DNA of 48,150 bases from Bacteroides sp. (GCA_023665145.1 JAMPEM010000014.1:1-48150); one strand, 5' to 3'; positions 33,090-41,980 are shown, counted from the first letter of the stretch. The notes: generated by a model not told the origin, from the letters alone. Program-made: numbers and translations.

Positions 33090-34694
33090 ATGAATAAAAA
33101 TCATATAATGGCATTAGCCTTGGTGCTTCCCGCCTTGGCAGCTTATGCCGACTATCCTTCGGGTTATTATAACTCCCTTGATGGCAAAACAGGTGTTGAT
33201 CTAATGCGTTCCGCAAAGAATATTGTGGCTCGCCATACTGTAATCTCTTATGGTGACCATACATGGGATGCTTTTGAAACAACTGACGTCAAGATGGTCA
33301 ATGGGAAAGAAGCATGGTGGGATATGTACTCCAACGAGATAGTATATGTATCTTCCGGCCATGCAGGTCTGAATATCGAACATTCAGTGGCCAATTCATG
33401 GTGGGGAAAAACGAAAAATGATGCTTATAAGGATCTCTTTCACCTTAATCCCTCAGATGCCACGGCCAACAACCGCAAGGCCAATTATCCCTTAGGTGAA
33501 ATCTCCGGTAATCCTACCTGGACTAACGGAGTTACATCAGTAGGCCATCCTGTATCCGGCCAGGGAGGTGGCAACACCATGGTCTATGAACCGCCTACGG
33601 AATATAAGGGAGACTTTGCAAGAGCCTTCATGTATATCTTTACAGTATACAATGACATCAGCTGGAAAGAAAATTATGACTGGATGTACACTGTAGGTTC
33701 CGAGCTGATGTTTAAAGACTGGGCAAAGACACTTCTTTTGAAATGGAGCGACAATGACCCCGTAGATGAGAAAGAGGCTTCACGCAACGAGGCGATTTAT
33801 AAAATTCAGAAAAACCGTAATCCCTATATTGACCTTCCTGACCTTTGTCATTATATATGGGGTGAAAAATCCGGTACTCCTTACAGTGTCAACAATGGTG
33901 GGTCGGTTAATCCTCCGACACCTCCCACCCCCGGCTCCGATGTGATTCTCGATATGAATTTCGACAATGTCAGCAGTATCTCCGGAGTGGAGGCTGAGGG
34001 ATGGTGGAATGACGCTGTTTCAGGCTCTCTGAAGGGATGGTACACCACTTCCTTTGACGGGAATCAATATGCAGCCGCAAGTGCTTACAAAGGGACGGAA
34101 ACAGGCGGTCCGTATGAATTCTGGCTCATAACACCTGCTCTGCAAGCCGCAGAGGATGATGATATGATACTTACATTCCGCACACAAGGTGCTTATGGAG
34201 TGGAGGACTCATATCTGGAGGCATATGCAATGTCAACTTCCGATCCCCGAACTGCCACATTGACAAAATTGGATGCAAATATATGTACGCCAAACTCCGT
34301 AGGTGTGAAGCCGGTTTACAGCGACTGGATGCTTTCGGGCAACGTAGAGATTCCTCACGATAGTAAGGCTGTGTATGTCGGATTTAAATACTATTCAGAA
34401 AAAGGAGGCAACAACAATTCCGCAACATATTGCCTTGATGACGTAAAAGTGACAGTTAAGAAGTCCGGTGATGTGGAAGAAGCAGTTGAGGATATGTATA
34501 TCGTATGCGGTGGTGAGGGTTACATCAATGTGCTTTCCCCTTCCGAACTTACCAATCTGGCGGTATTCGACTTGAGCGGCCGCTGTGTGGCTTCATTTGA
34601 TAAAGCCGGAGGTCAAACTATGATTTCCTTGCCGGCCGGTCTGTATATAGTCACTTCCAATTCTCGCCCGCCCCGTAAGGTGATTGTGAAATAA
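33090..34694 (+). CDS. Secreted endonuclease I family nuclease 2, with T9SS-like tail
   Basis: A 534-residue protein with a signal peptide (ending AYA, residue about 20). The endonuclease I domain (about 20-265) has catalytic His in NIEHSVANSWWG and the metal-site block DLFHLNPSDATANNRKANYP. A choice-of-anchor-J-like jelly roll follows (about 285-460, FWLITPALQAAEDDDMILTF). The end has LAVFDLSGRCVASFDKAGGQ and LPAGLYIVTS, a T9SS sorting pattern. The core is closer to nuclease 3 than to nuclease 1. Probably co-transcribed with nuclease 1. Confidence 0.88.
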   Translation: MNKNHIMALALVLPALAAYADYPSGYYNSLDGKTGVDLMRSAKNIVARHTVISYGDHTWDAFETTDVKMVNGKEAWWDMYSNEIVYVSSGHAGLNIEHSVANSWWGKTKNDAYKDLFHLNPSDATANNRKANYPLGEISGNPTWTNGVTSVGHPVSGQGGGNTMVYEPPTEYKGDFARAFMYIFTVYNDISWKENYDWMYTVGSELMFKDWAKTLLLKWSDNDPVDEKEASRNEAIYKIQKNRNPYIDLPDLCHYIWGEKSGTPYSVNNGGSVNPPTPPTPGSDVILDMNFDNVSSISGVEAEGWWNDAVSGSLKGWYTTSFDGNQYAAASAYKGTETGGPYEFWLITPALQAAEDDDMILTFRTQGAYGVEDSYLEAYAMSTSDPRTATLTKLDANICTPNSVGVKPVYSDWMLSGNVEIPHDSKAVYVGFKYYSEKGGNNNSATYCLDDVKVTVKKSGDVEEAVEDMYIVCGGEGYINVLSPSELTNLAVFDLSGRCVASFDKAGGQTMISLPAGLYIVTSNSRPPRKVIVK

Positions 34695-34725
34695 CTAAAA
34701 CTTACCGTGCTGCGAAACATTTTGT

Positions 34726-34752
34726 AAAAACTCGAGCAAAGTAAGAGTTTTT
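34726..34752. terminator. Weak hairpin between nuclease genes 2 and 3
   Basis: An 8-bp stem AAAAACTC / GAGTTTTT with an 11-base loop; the right arm ends in T5. It could lower read-through into nuclease 3, or mark its separate transcription. Confidence 0.4.
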
Positions 34753-34793
34753 ATAACAGCTAAAACAACAACAAAATAACAACTTTTTTAGAA

Positions 34794-36653
34794 ATGCGAA
34801 TGCAATTAACTGCCTCATTGGCGCTGACAGCGCTGATTGGCTTTGCCGCTGTTCCTGCGGGTTATTATTCGTCTCTCGAAGGGAAAAATAAGGGTGAATT
34901 GAAGGATGCCGCAAAAAAAGTGGCCAGAAACCATAAGGTGATTTCTTATGGAAATGAAACATGGAAGGCGTTCAGCAAGACGGATACCAGAATTGTGGAC
35001 GGTAAAGAGGTTTGGTGGGATATGTATTCACCTGATGAGGTGCTTGTATCTTCCGGACATCCCGGTATGAATATTGAACATTCAGTGGCTAATTCATGGT
35101 GGGGCGGAACTAAAAATGATGCTTATAAGGATCTTTTTCACCTCAATCCATCCGACGCTGAAGCTAACAACTGGAAATCCAACTATCCTCTTGGATATGT
35201 TATGACGGTTCATGTGACAAGTAAGGGTGTAAAACAAGATAACGGTGTGACCAAAGTGGGCAAACCTGCCTCAGGTGCTTCGGGTAATGCTCCCTGGGTA
35301 TATGAACCATGTGATGCTTATAAGGGGGATATGGCTCGTGCCTTTATGTATATCTTCACAATTTATGATGATATTAATTGGCTTAAGGATTCATCTGACC
35401 GCAATTATATGTTTGACGGTTCATCCTATCCATCTTTCCGTCCTTGGGCTTGGGAACTTCTTCTTGAATGGTCGCGCCTTGACCCGGTAGATACCAAAGA
35501 GATTAACCGTAATGAAGCAATATATGAGATTCAGGGTAACCGCAATCCCTTTATCGATTGTCCGGATTTGGCGGAATATATCTGGGGAAACAAACAGAAT
35601 GAAGGGTTTAAATATAACGACAATTATGAGCCGTCAGAACCGGTTATTCCGAACCCGGTAGACCCGAACCCGGTAGATCCGGATCCGGTAATACCTGACC
35701 CGGTGAATCCTGACCCGGAGCCCGGAGTAGAGGGGACATGGGTAATGGTGCAACCCGGTGAGCAGATTTCCAATTCAGAATGTTATGCACTTGTGTCGCA
35801 AAATGCCGGTGCTGTGATGAGCTGCACGCTCAATGGCAAGTATATGAATCCCACTGCCGCTTGTGCTGTGGTTGAAGACGGTGTGATAGAGGAGATGCCT
35901 TCGGGAGCTGCTATTTTGACTTTCTCACCGGCAGAGGGTGGATATACAATTTCAGTGAAGAATTCCTCCGGTGAATCATTCGGTTATCTATGCAGCACAT
36001 CGGCTAAGACAATGAGTCTTTCAGATGATGCCACTGCTAATGGTGCTGTCGCTACAGTGGAAATTGACACTCAAGGCACAGAAATTACTTACGGTGCTGC
36101 CGGAAAGATTTGCTATAATCAAAACAAAGGTTCGGAAAGATTTACTACATATACCTCAAATTCAATGGAGAGAGTCAATCTGTATCGACTCAATGAGACA
36201 GAACCTACACCGAATGCCCCGGAGATTTATGCTATAGGTGAGGATGGTGAGGAATGTACAGGAGAGTTTGTCAATGCTGTTTATGTGGAGCTTTCAAGCA
36301 AGGATGATGACACTAATATCAGATACTTTTATACTATAGACGGAACAGATCCGGCCGTAGATGTATTGACCGCTCAACCCGCCAATTCTTCAACCGAGGA
36401 GTATTTGGATCTTCTTGAAATAACAGAAAGTTGCACACTCAAGGCTGTGGCCTTAAAGGGTAACGTTCTTAGTGAGATTTCCACAATGTTGCTTACCAAG
36501 AAAGAACCCGGAGCTGTAAAAAACATAAACATTGATGATCCGGATATAAAGATTTTCGATTTGACAGGACGTCAAATCAGTATTGACAGATTGTTGCCCG
36601 GAGTCTATATCATAATAAAAGAAAAGACAGCCATCAAGACGATAGTACGTTGA
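34794..36653 (+). CDS. Secreted endonuclease I family nuclease 3, with Pro-rich linker and T9SS-like tail
   Basis: A 619-residue protein with a signal peptide (about 1-20). The endonuclease I domain (about 20-275) has NIEHSVANSWWG and DLFHLNPSDAEANNWKSNYP. A linker with repeated PNPVDPNPVDPDPV units covers about 283-315. Two further domains follow; the last (about 480-575) resembles the chitobiase/hexosaminidase C-terminal FN3-like fold (FYTIDGTDPAVD). The tail has IKIFDLTGRQI and LLPGVYIIIKEK, a T9SS pattern. The three paralogues share the nuclease core but have entirely different middle domains. Confidence 0.88.
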   Translation: MRMQLTASLALTALIGFAAVPAGYYSSLEGKNKGELKDAAKKVARNHKVISYGNETWKAFSKTDTRIVDGKEVWWDMYSPDEVLVSSGHPGMNIEHSVANSWWGGTKNDAYKDLFHLNPSDAEANNWKSNYPLGYVMTVHVTSKGVKQDNGVTKVGKPASGASGNAPWVYEPCDAYKGDMARAFMYIFTIYDDINWLKDSSDRNYMFDGSSYPSFRPWAWELLLEWSRLDPVDTKEINRNEAIYEIQGNRNPFIDCPDLAEYIWGNKQNEGFKYNDNYEPSEPVIPNPVDPNPVDPDPVIPDPVNPDPEPGVEGTWVMVQPGEQISNSECYALVSQNAGAVMSCTLNGKYMNPTAACAVVEDGVIEEMPSGAAILTFSPAEGGYTISVKNSSGESFGYLCSTSAKTMSLSDDATANGAVATVEIDTQGTEITYGAAGKICYNQNKGSERFTTYTSNSMERVNLYRLNETEPTPNAPEIYAIGEDGEECTGEFVNAVYVELSSKDDDTNIRYFYTIDGTDPAVDVLTAQPANSSTEEYLDLLEITESCTLKAVALKGNVLSEISTMLLTKKEPGAVKNINIDDPDIKIFDLTGRQISIDRLLPGVYIIIKEKTAIKTIVR

Positions 36654-36665
36654 TTCATAGTCTGT

Positions 36666-36705
36666 GAGGTTGTTTAAAAATTTTTAGCGGACAATAAACA
36701 ACCTC
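36666..36705. repeat. Short inverted repeat of the GAGGTTGTTTA family
   Basis: GAGGTTGTTTA (36666-36676) and TAAACAACCTC (36695-36705) around an 18-base spacer containing TTTTTAGCGG. A related TTTTAGCGG plus end lies at 43567-43606. Probably an internally deleted MITE. Confidence 0.6.
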
Positions 36706-36736
36706 TAAGCCGGTGGCACTAAAATGTGTTGGAAAA

Positions 36737-36772
36737 AAAGTCGCGGATTCTGATTCAAGAATTCGCGACTTT
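36737..36772. terminator. Bidirectional terminator between nuclease 3 and the TonB-domain gene
   Basis: A 15-bp stem AAAGTCGCGGATTCT / AGAATTCGCGACTTT (one G-T pair) with a 6-base loop. On the - strand it is followed by TTTTTCC; on the + strand by AT-rich sequence. It lies between converging genes. Confidence 0.75.
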
Positions 36773-36802
36773 CCAATATAATATATTTTTGGGGATATTC
36801 TT

Positions 36803-37162
36803 CTAATTCGATAAAGAGAATGAAATAGCTACTGTAGCAGTGCTGTCAATCGGTTGTCCATCTTTAACGGCCGGTTCCCAGGCAGGCATTGATTTGACAA
36901 TCCTGATAGCCTCTTGCTCAAGGTCGGGGTCTATCATGTGTGCAATTTTGATATTTCCGATTGAACCGTCAGCTTTTACCGTGAATATGACATCCACAGT
37001 GCCTTCGATTCCCATCTCCTTAGGCATCGAGGGGTATTGAAGATTCTCCGTAATGAATTTTTGGAGAGCCGTTTCTCCACCGGGATATTGTGGTGTGTCG
37101 GCTGCCAAGGCACTGAATGCTGTCAAAACCATTCCGGCAAGTATCATGTATAATTTCTTCAT
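36803..37162 (-). CDS. Exported stand-alone TonB C-terminal domain protein
   Basis: A 119-residue protein with a signal peptide (1-20, ending ALA) directly followed by a TonB C-terminal domain (YPGGETALQKFITENLQYPS, GTVDVIFTVKADGSIGNI, AWEPAVKDGQPIDS). It lacks the membrane anchor and Pro-rich spacer of true TonB, so it is probably periplasmic and not an energy transducer on its own. Such single-domain proteins are frequent in Bacteroidota, and their role is not well defined. Confidence 0.85.
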   Translation of the reverse strand: MKKLYMILAGMVLTAFSALAADTPQYPGGETALQKFITENLQYPSMPKEMGIEGTVDVIFTVKADGSIGNIKIAHMIDPDLEQEAIRIVKSMPAWEPAVKDGQPIDSTATVAISFSLSN

Positions 37163-37208
37163 AGACTGATTAGTATTTTTTTGTTAGACAGAGTAATTAC
37201 ATAAAGGT

Positions 37209-37220
37209 TTAAACAATCTC
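37209..37220. repeat. Solo end of the GAGGTTGTTTAA repeat family
   Basis: TTAAACAATCTC (inverse of GAGATTGTTTAA) directly beside the stop codon of the phosphatase gene. No partner end is seen nearby. Confidence 0.4.
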
Positions 37221-37747
37221 TAAACGGACTTCACGGTTATGTCATTATAAAGACCTTGGCAGGCATCCTGCAGCAAATCGAGAACGAGCTCAAATCCTGA
37301 TGCGCCTTCATAATAAGGGTCGGGGACAGCATCATAATATGGATGCATACGGCAGAAATCGGTCATTCGTACAATCTTGATTTCTTCCTCTGTGGATGGT
37401 GCAAGATCTTTAAGACCGCGTATATTGTCATCATCCATTCCAACGATAAGGTCGAACTCCTCGAGATCCCAACTTCTTGCAGGTCTGGCTCTGTGCGTGA
37501 GGGAATATCCGCGACGATTGGCGTGGACACGCATTCGTTTGTCGGGAAGCTGGCCGGCATGTCCGGAATATAGCCCGGCAGAATCGATATGGAAATGTGA
37601 ATTATCATCGGCAGCATCTACAATCTGTTGCATAATTCCTTGTGCCGCCGGGGAGCGACAGATATTGCCCAAACATACAAAGAGGATAGACACAGGTTCA
37701 CCGTTCTTATATTTTTCTCTTAATCTCTCTATAATTTCGTTGTTCAT
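37220..37747 (-). CDS. Low-molecular-weight protein-tyrosine phosphatase
   Basis: A 175-residue enzyme. The P-loop C25-LGNIC-R31-S begins the conserved VCLGNICRSPAAQGIMQ. The general-acid Asp is in VPDPYYEGASGFE. Catalytic residues are intact. An N-terminal extension of about 18 residues precedes the usual start. Bacterial members dephosphorylate tyrosine kinases that control polysaccharide export, or unrelated targets; no kinase is adjacent, so its target is unknown. Confidence 0.93.
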   Translation of the reverse strand: MNNEIIERLREKYKNGEPVSILFVCLGNICRSPAAQGIMQQIVDAADDNSHFHIDSAGLYSGHAGQLPDKRMRVHANRRGYSLTHRARPARSWDLEEFDLIVGMDDDNIRGLKDLAPSTEEEIKIVRMTDFCRMHPYYDAVPDPYYEGASGFELVLDLLQDACQGLYNDITVKSV

Positions 37748-37806
37748 ATATATTAGTTATTGCAGCAAATGCCCTCGTTTCCGGGGCAGGGGAGGTTTGT
37801 TCGGAG

Positions 37807-39225
37807 TTATTCTTCCGGCACATAAACGTAAGCTCCAAGACATGGATTTCCATCTTTGAGCCGATTAAGACCATCCATGTCTATGAGGCATATTTGTGAT
37901 ACGAACGCCGGATTACCGGCACCTATAGCCGGTGAATCATTTTTTACCCTGTAATTGAAATAATAATCGTTACGGATGGTATAGAAAAGCGGATCCTCGT
38001 TCCAGATACAATTGATGAAGTGTTCATCATCGTTCCCTTTTGATTTGAAGAGGACATACCTCATATATACTTCGGAATTTTTTAGGTCGGAGATATTTAT
38101 ATCGGCACCGAGACCGTATATTATACAGTTTTCAAAATCAGCCTTCATGTAGGGGAGTCCTATCCCACCGTTGCCATTTTCGGCATTGACATGGAAGAGG
38201 GAGAGGAGCGGCTCCAAAACAGCCGAAAAGAGGTAATTATTGGCAAGAGTGCATTGCACAAAGCTATGATTACCACCTGTGAGTGAGACAACAGCCAAGG
38301 GCGATTCGGAGAATACACATCCGTAGGCGTCAATATTAGAATATTTAGCGCTCAGAACATTACCTTGAGAATTGTGCAGCCAGGAATTTACCAGCGTTAG
38401 TTTTACGTCGTTGGAGACAGCACAACTGTCAAGCACAAGGCCGGAGACAGTAGAGCGCATATCTACATATTCAAGCCGGTTGCCGAAGGATTCGGGTGCT
38501 ATTCGGATGCCGTTCCATTGGCCGGCCAGGATGTCAAATCCAACGTTCGGAAGCACATTGTCGAGGCGGTCACCACGCAAATCAATCATCTTGCCGGGAC
38601 TCCCCACGGCGTTGATTTTTCCATAGATGTGCATGGCGGCTTTGTCATGAAAAAGAATCTGTGCTCCGGGCTCGATATTCAGTGTAGCCCCATTTTTGAC
38701 TATAAGCGAGTCAAAGACTACGTATGGCTGTTCTGCCGTCAGGGTCATGTCTTTATCTATTGTGACGGAATTTAAACGCGTCACATTCTGTCCCCAGGCT
38801 TCAATGACTACGGATTGCTCATTTCCGTTCGTAAGAAATTGCAGTTGTTCCTCTATCAGAGTCGGTTTGGAGTCATGATTCTCAGGCAAAGTACATTCTA
38901 TGAAAACATAGATGCTGTCTTTAGCTCGGATTTCTACATTTTGAAATGACTTGCCACTCTGGCCGTCAACATTCATCCGAAAATATGAATTGGGATTCTT
39001 GAAAGAGATGCTTGATATGTTAACACCCTTGTCGCCACGATTAAAAACCAATAGACGAGCTGTAGGGGTGCCGGTTTGTGTAAAAACGGTGTCGAAACTC
39101 AGAGTATCGGTAGAGAACTCAAGTCGCGCTGAAGCGGAATTGGTAATATCATCGCTAATGCATGAAGCTACCGTCAACCCAATAGCTGCGGCTATGAAAA
39201 GGAGTATGAAACGCATCTTTCTCAT
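37807..39225 (-). CDS. Lipoprotein with a right-handed beta-helix domain
   Basis: About 472 residues from the ATG at 39225 (the frame opens at a TTG nine bases upstream). Lipobox: GLTVASCISD. Residues about 35-140 look like an Ig/ASH-like domain (LLVFNRGDKGVNISSISFKN). Residues about 150-440 look like a parallel beta-helix (LTAEQPYVVFDSLIVKNGAT, LNIEPGAQILFHDKAAMHIY, then NSWLHNSQGN and the like). No polysaccharide lyase catalytic motif is clear. Probably a surface protein. No operon partner except possibly the phosphatase gene 59 bases downstream. Confidence 0.78.
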   Translation of the reverse strand: MRKMRFILLFIAAAIGLTVASCISDDITNSASARLEFSTDTLSFDTVFTQTGTPTARLLVFNRGDKGVNISSISFKNPNSYFRMNVDGQSGKSFQNVEIRAKDSIYVFIECTLPENHDSKPTLIEEQLQFLTNGNEQSVVIEAWGQNVTRLNSVTIDKDMTLTAEQPYVVFDSLIVKNGATLNIEPGAQILFHDKAAMHIYGKINAVGSPGKMIDLRGDRLDNVLPNVGFDILAGQWNGIRIAPESFGNRLEYVDMRSTVSGLVLDSCAVSNDVKLTLVNSWLHNSQGNVLSAKYSNIDAYGCVFSESPLAVVSLTGGNHSFVQCTLANNYLFSAVLEPLLSLFHVNAENGNGGIGLPYMKADFENCIIYGLGADINISDLKNSEVYMRYVLFKSKGNDDEHFINCIWNEDPLFYTIRNDYYFNYRVKNDSPAIGAGNPAFVSQICLIDMDGLNRLKDGNPCLGAYVYVPEE

Positions 39226-39382
39226 ATAAAACAATCTATTATTATAACGTATAATGATTGCCCATATTGCGACATTACAGATTGCAAAGGATACTTTTTT
39301 AGTTCTTTCCCTATATTTTAATAACTTTTTAGGCTGAAAAAAGTTATATAGATAGTGGATTTTTCACAACAACTGAATTTAA

Positions 39383-39401
39383 GAGGTTGTTTAACAACCT
39401 C
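39383..39401. repeat. 19-bp palindrome GAGGTTGTTTAACAACCTC
   Basis: Two ends of the GAGGTTGTT repeat joined head to head around one T, 38 bases upstream of lpxB. It may be a fully deleted MITE, or a structured site in the lpxB leader. Confidence 0.6.
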
Positions 39402-39438
39402 GAAGGGGCACATTATAAATAGAAGAGATTTAAAATCA

Positions 39439-40911
39439 ATGAAATATCTACTGATAGCAGGTGAGGCATCCGGTGATATCCATGCATCTGCCGTTATATC
39501 GGCCATAGCAAAACTCGATGATAAGGCAGAATTTCGTTTCTTTGGCGGAGATTTGATGGCAAAAGCAGCCAGAAAAGAACCGGAGCTTCACTATAAAGAG
39601 ATGAATGTCATGGGATTCAGCGAAGTGATTCGCCGTCTCCCAATCCTATTGCGCAATCTAGCGAAAGCAAAGCGATTGCTGCGCTGGTGGCATCCTGATG
39701 CACTTATCTTGGTAGATTACCCATCTTTTAACCTTAAGTTGGCAAAATATGCCCATAAACTCGGTATCCGCGTTTTCTATTTTATTTCTCCCAAGGTGTG
39801 GGCCTGGAAGGAATATAGAGTAAGAAGCATAAAAAAATATGTCGACAGGATGTTCTCTATCCTGCCATTTGAGGTGCCATTCTATGCAAAACATGGGTAT
39901 AACGTGACATATGTCGGAAATCCCTCAGTGCAAGAAATTGATGAGGATATGCGGCATCTCCCTCCCGTAAAACATTTCTATCAACGACAAGGCATTGAAG
40001 ACGACGGCAAACCGCTTATTGCGTTGCTCCCGGGCTCCAGAAAAAGCGAAATTAGAAATAATCTCCCCTTGATGATTGAAGCTGCCAAAAACTTCCCGGA
40101 ATGTAGGTATATTGTAGCCGCTGCTCCCTCCGTGCCGGAAAAATTCTATAGATTGGTGGCTCATGATCCCGGGCTGAATCTGACTTTCGGCGCTACCGTA
40201 ACCCTGCTGAAATATTCGCAGGCAGCTCTCGTGACATCCGGAACGGCTACGCTCGAGACCGCTCTAGTCGGTACACCACAAGTGGTTTGTTATAGGGCCA
40301 ACGGCCGTAAAATCACATATAAGATAATGGAAAAGCTGCTTAAGGTAAAGTTCGTTTCGCTTCCAAATCTTATTGTCAATAATCGTATCGTTCCGGAGCT
40401 TCTTATTCATAATTGCACCCCACAAAACATTTCTCGACATCTCGCTCCGCTTTTACAGCCATCACCTGAACGCGAGTGGCAGACTTCCGGATATAAGTCA
40501 ATGCGCAGAAAGCTCGGAACATCCGTTGCGGCAGATTATGCCGCAGAACTGATTGTGTCAGATTTAAAACCGAAACCATCCGGTACACCTCAAGAAACAC
40601 ATTCCCGACTAAGTCCTCAAAGAAGAAACAAACAGCGTAAAAATGACTCAGTAGTACGTCAAAAAAATGAAAATAAGTCTGTGACACAGAGCACCTCTGT
40701 CAAAATCGAAAATAAAGGGAAGGAGCAGGATACGAAAATATATCAGCCGAGAAGAAAAGACAACAATCGTTCGCGTAATCCAAAACCGGCTGCTCAAACA
40801 CAGGCCCGGAATTCGGAAAATCAGCCGGATAATGAAAATAAATCCCCAAAACGCCAATACCCTAAAAAAGCGCAACGACCGCAACGTCAACGCAAACCGG
40901 ATATTGAATAA
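39439..40911 (+). CDS. lpxB: Lipid-A-disaccharide synthase with a basic disordered C-terminal tail
   Basis: Joins UDP-2,3-diacylglucosamine and lipid X to the lipid A disaccharide at the inner membrane. The start at 39439 (MKYLLIAGEASGDIHASAVI) is the family N-terminus. The core (residues 1-374) has MNVMGFSEVIRRLP, FISPKVWAWKEYRVR, ALLPGSRKSEIRNNLPLM and TSGTATLETAL, all typical. Residues about 375-490 are an unusual tail rich in Lys, Arg, Asn, Gln and Pro (for example RRNKQRKNDSVVRQKNENK and KRQYPKKAQRPQRQRKP). LpxB usually ends near 380 residues. The tail has no recognisable fold and may bind RNA, acidic lipid or a partner. The opposite-strand gene ends 296 bases downstream. Confidence 0.92.
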   Translation: MKYLLIAGEASGDIHASAVISAIAKLDDKAEFRFFGGDLMAKAARKEPELHYKEMNVMGFSEVIRRLPILLRNLAKAKRLLRWWHPDALILVDYPSFNLKLAKYAHKLGIRVFYFISPKVWAWKEYRVRSIKKYVDRMFSILPFEVPFYAKHGYNVTYVGNPSVQEIDEDMRHLPPVKHFYQRQGIEDDGKPLIALLPGSRKSEIRNNLPLMIEAAKNFPECRYIVAAAPSVPEKFYRLVAHDPGLNLTFGATVTLLKYSQAALVTSGTATLETALVGTPQVVCYRANGRKITYKIMEKLLKVKFVSLPNLIVNNRIVPELLIHNCTPQNISRHLAPLLQPSPEREWQTSGYKSMRRKLGTSVAADYAAELIVSDLKPKPSGTPQETHSRLSPQRRNKQRKNDSVVRQKNENKSVTQSTSVKIENKGKEQDTKIYQPRRKDNNRSRNPKPAAQTQARNSENQPDNENKSPKRQYPKKAQRPQRQRKPDIE

Positions 40912-40929
40912 GAGGTTGATGTAATAATT

Positions 40930-41033
40930 CAAGATTCTCAAGTCGTCCGGCAACTCGGAAACCTCAGATTTATAGTTTATCGTTTGTAGAACACGTTCGA
41001 GCTAAAATTAATATAAAATTTTCGATAATCCTC
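40930..41033 (+). repeat. REP-like repeat, copy C
   Basis: Opposite orientation to copies A and B. Sequence homology is clear: CAAGATTCTCAAG, CCGGCAACTCGGAAACCTC, TTTATAGTTTAT, GAAC, CGAGCTAAAA and TTTTCGATAAT line up with copy A. The stem here is degraded by several mismatches. It lies just after lpxB. Confidence 0.6.
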
Positions 41034-41074
41034 TGTTAAAAAATCTTAAATCAGCTGACTAATTTCAATGATGG

Positions 41075-41105
41075 TTGTACACTTGGAAAATTTTTTGTAA
41101 TTTTG
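41075..41105 (+). promoter_or_regulatory. Orphan promoter-like site facing a hairpin
   Basis: TTG (41075-41077), a 20-base spacer, TAATTTTG (41098-41105). It points away from lpxB towards the 3' end of an opposite-strand gene. A strong hairpin lies about 40 bases downstream, so a transcript of about 65-70 bases is conceivable. Confidence 0.4.
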
Positions 41106-41146
41106 CCGAGTGTTTTTCATAGTATTAAATTAAGATTAAGGTTTCG

Positions 41147-41174
41147 GTCAATCGCTTTGAGAAAAGCGATTGAC
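41147..41174. terminator. Strong hairpin terminator after the opposite-strand operon
   Basis: A perfect 12-bp stem GTCAATCGCTTT / AAAGCGATTGAC with a GAGA tetraloop, 33 bases past the stop of the 252-residue hypothetical gene (- strand). It may also end a short + strand transcript from 41.1 kb. Confidence 0.7.
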
Positions 41175-41207
41175 TTTCATTAAAAAGTGTATCGCGTTGT
41201 AAATTAA

Positions 41208-41966
41208 TTATTCGAGGCTGATTCGCATTATGTCTTGTGCTATCGGTCCGCGTGGTGAGCTGTTGCGATTCATTATATACTGTTTGTAATCTTCGTATTT
41301 CTTTGCAAGCCAAGGCACAGCTCCTATTCTTTTCTGTATGTTCTCTTTTACATCCGGACGATTTATCAGCTCATTGAATGATTTGCGTACCGCTGACATG
41401 TTTTTCTCCTTTCGAGGTTGCTCCACCATACTGTTAAATTCGGTAATCAGAACTTCCTGAAAGAACTTGACACCATGATAATAGCGGCTCAACGGTGAGT
41501 CGATTTTTTCATAAATTTCATCGTATTGTGCCGGACTCATCTCATCCTGCATCTCGTATATTCTTTCACGTGCATGTTTTACTTTCTCATATTGGAACGG
41601 TACGTACAGCAGTCTGTTATAACCATCTATTTCATGCCATAATGATAATGTCCTGCTAACCAGCGAGTATGCTTCCTCAGCTTTGGGATAATTTTTACCG
41701 GCAAGCTCGCTTTTAAGCCTGTCAAGCTCGGATTGTTCCATTTCCAAGTACGGCTTGGAACAGAACTCTGCCGCTTCATCTACAAACAACTGGATATCAG
41801 CCGGGAGGACGGATAGGCGAGTCGTGTCTGATTTGCTCACTGAATCCGCTTTTGCAGCAAGTGCATCAGCTTTGGCGGCCGCTGTCTCCACCGGATCTGA
41901 AGCGAATGCGCTAAATATTGTAATAGCTGACAATATAATTGTCAATAAAACTGTGAATGATTTCAT
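41208..41966 (-). CDS. Exported hypothetical protein
   Basis: A 252-residue protein with a signal peptide (about 1-22, ending FAS). An Ala/Lys-rich stretch follows (VETAAAKADALAAKADSVSK), then a mainly helical, strongly charged body (for example FQYEKVKHARERIYEMQDEM). No motif is recognised. Probably periplasmic or outer-membrane associated. It follows the single-pass membrane protein gene after 14 bases and probably shares its promoter and function. Confidence 0.75.
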   Translation of the reverse strand: MKSFTVLLTIILSAITIFSAFASDPVETAAAKADALAAKADSVSKSDTTRLSVLPADIQLFVDEAAEFCSKPYLEMEQSELDRLKSELAGKNYPKAEEAYSLVSRTLSLWHEIDGYNRLLYVPFQYEKVKHARERIYEMQDEMSPAQYDEIYEKIDSPLSRYYHGVKFFQEVLITEFNSMVEQPRKEKNMSAVRKSFNELINRPDVKENIQKRIGAVPWLAKKYEDYKQYIMNRNSSPRGPIAQDIMRISLE

Positions 41967-41980
41967 TATTTACCAACCTC

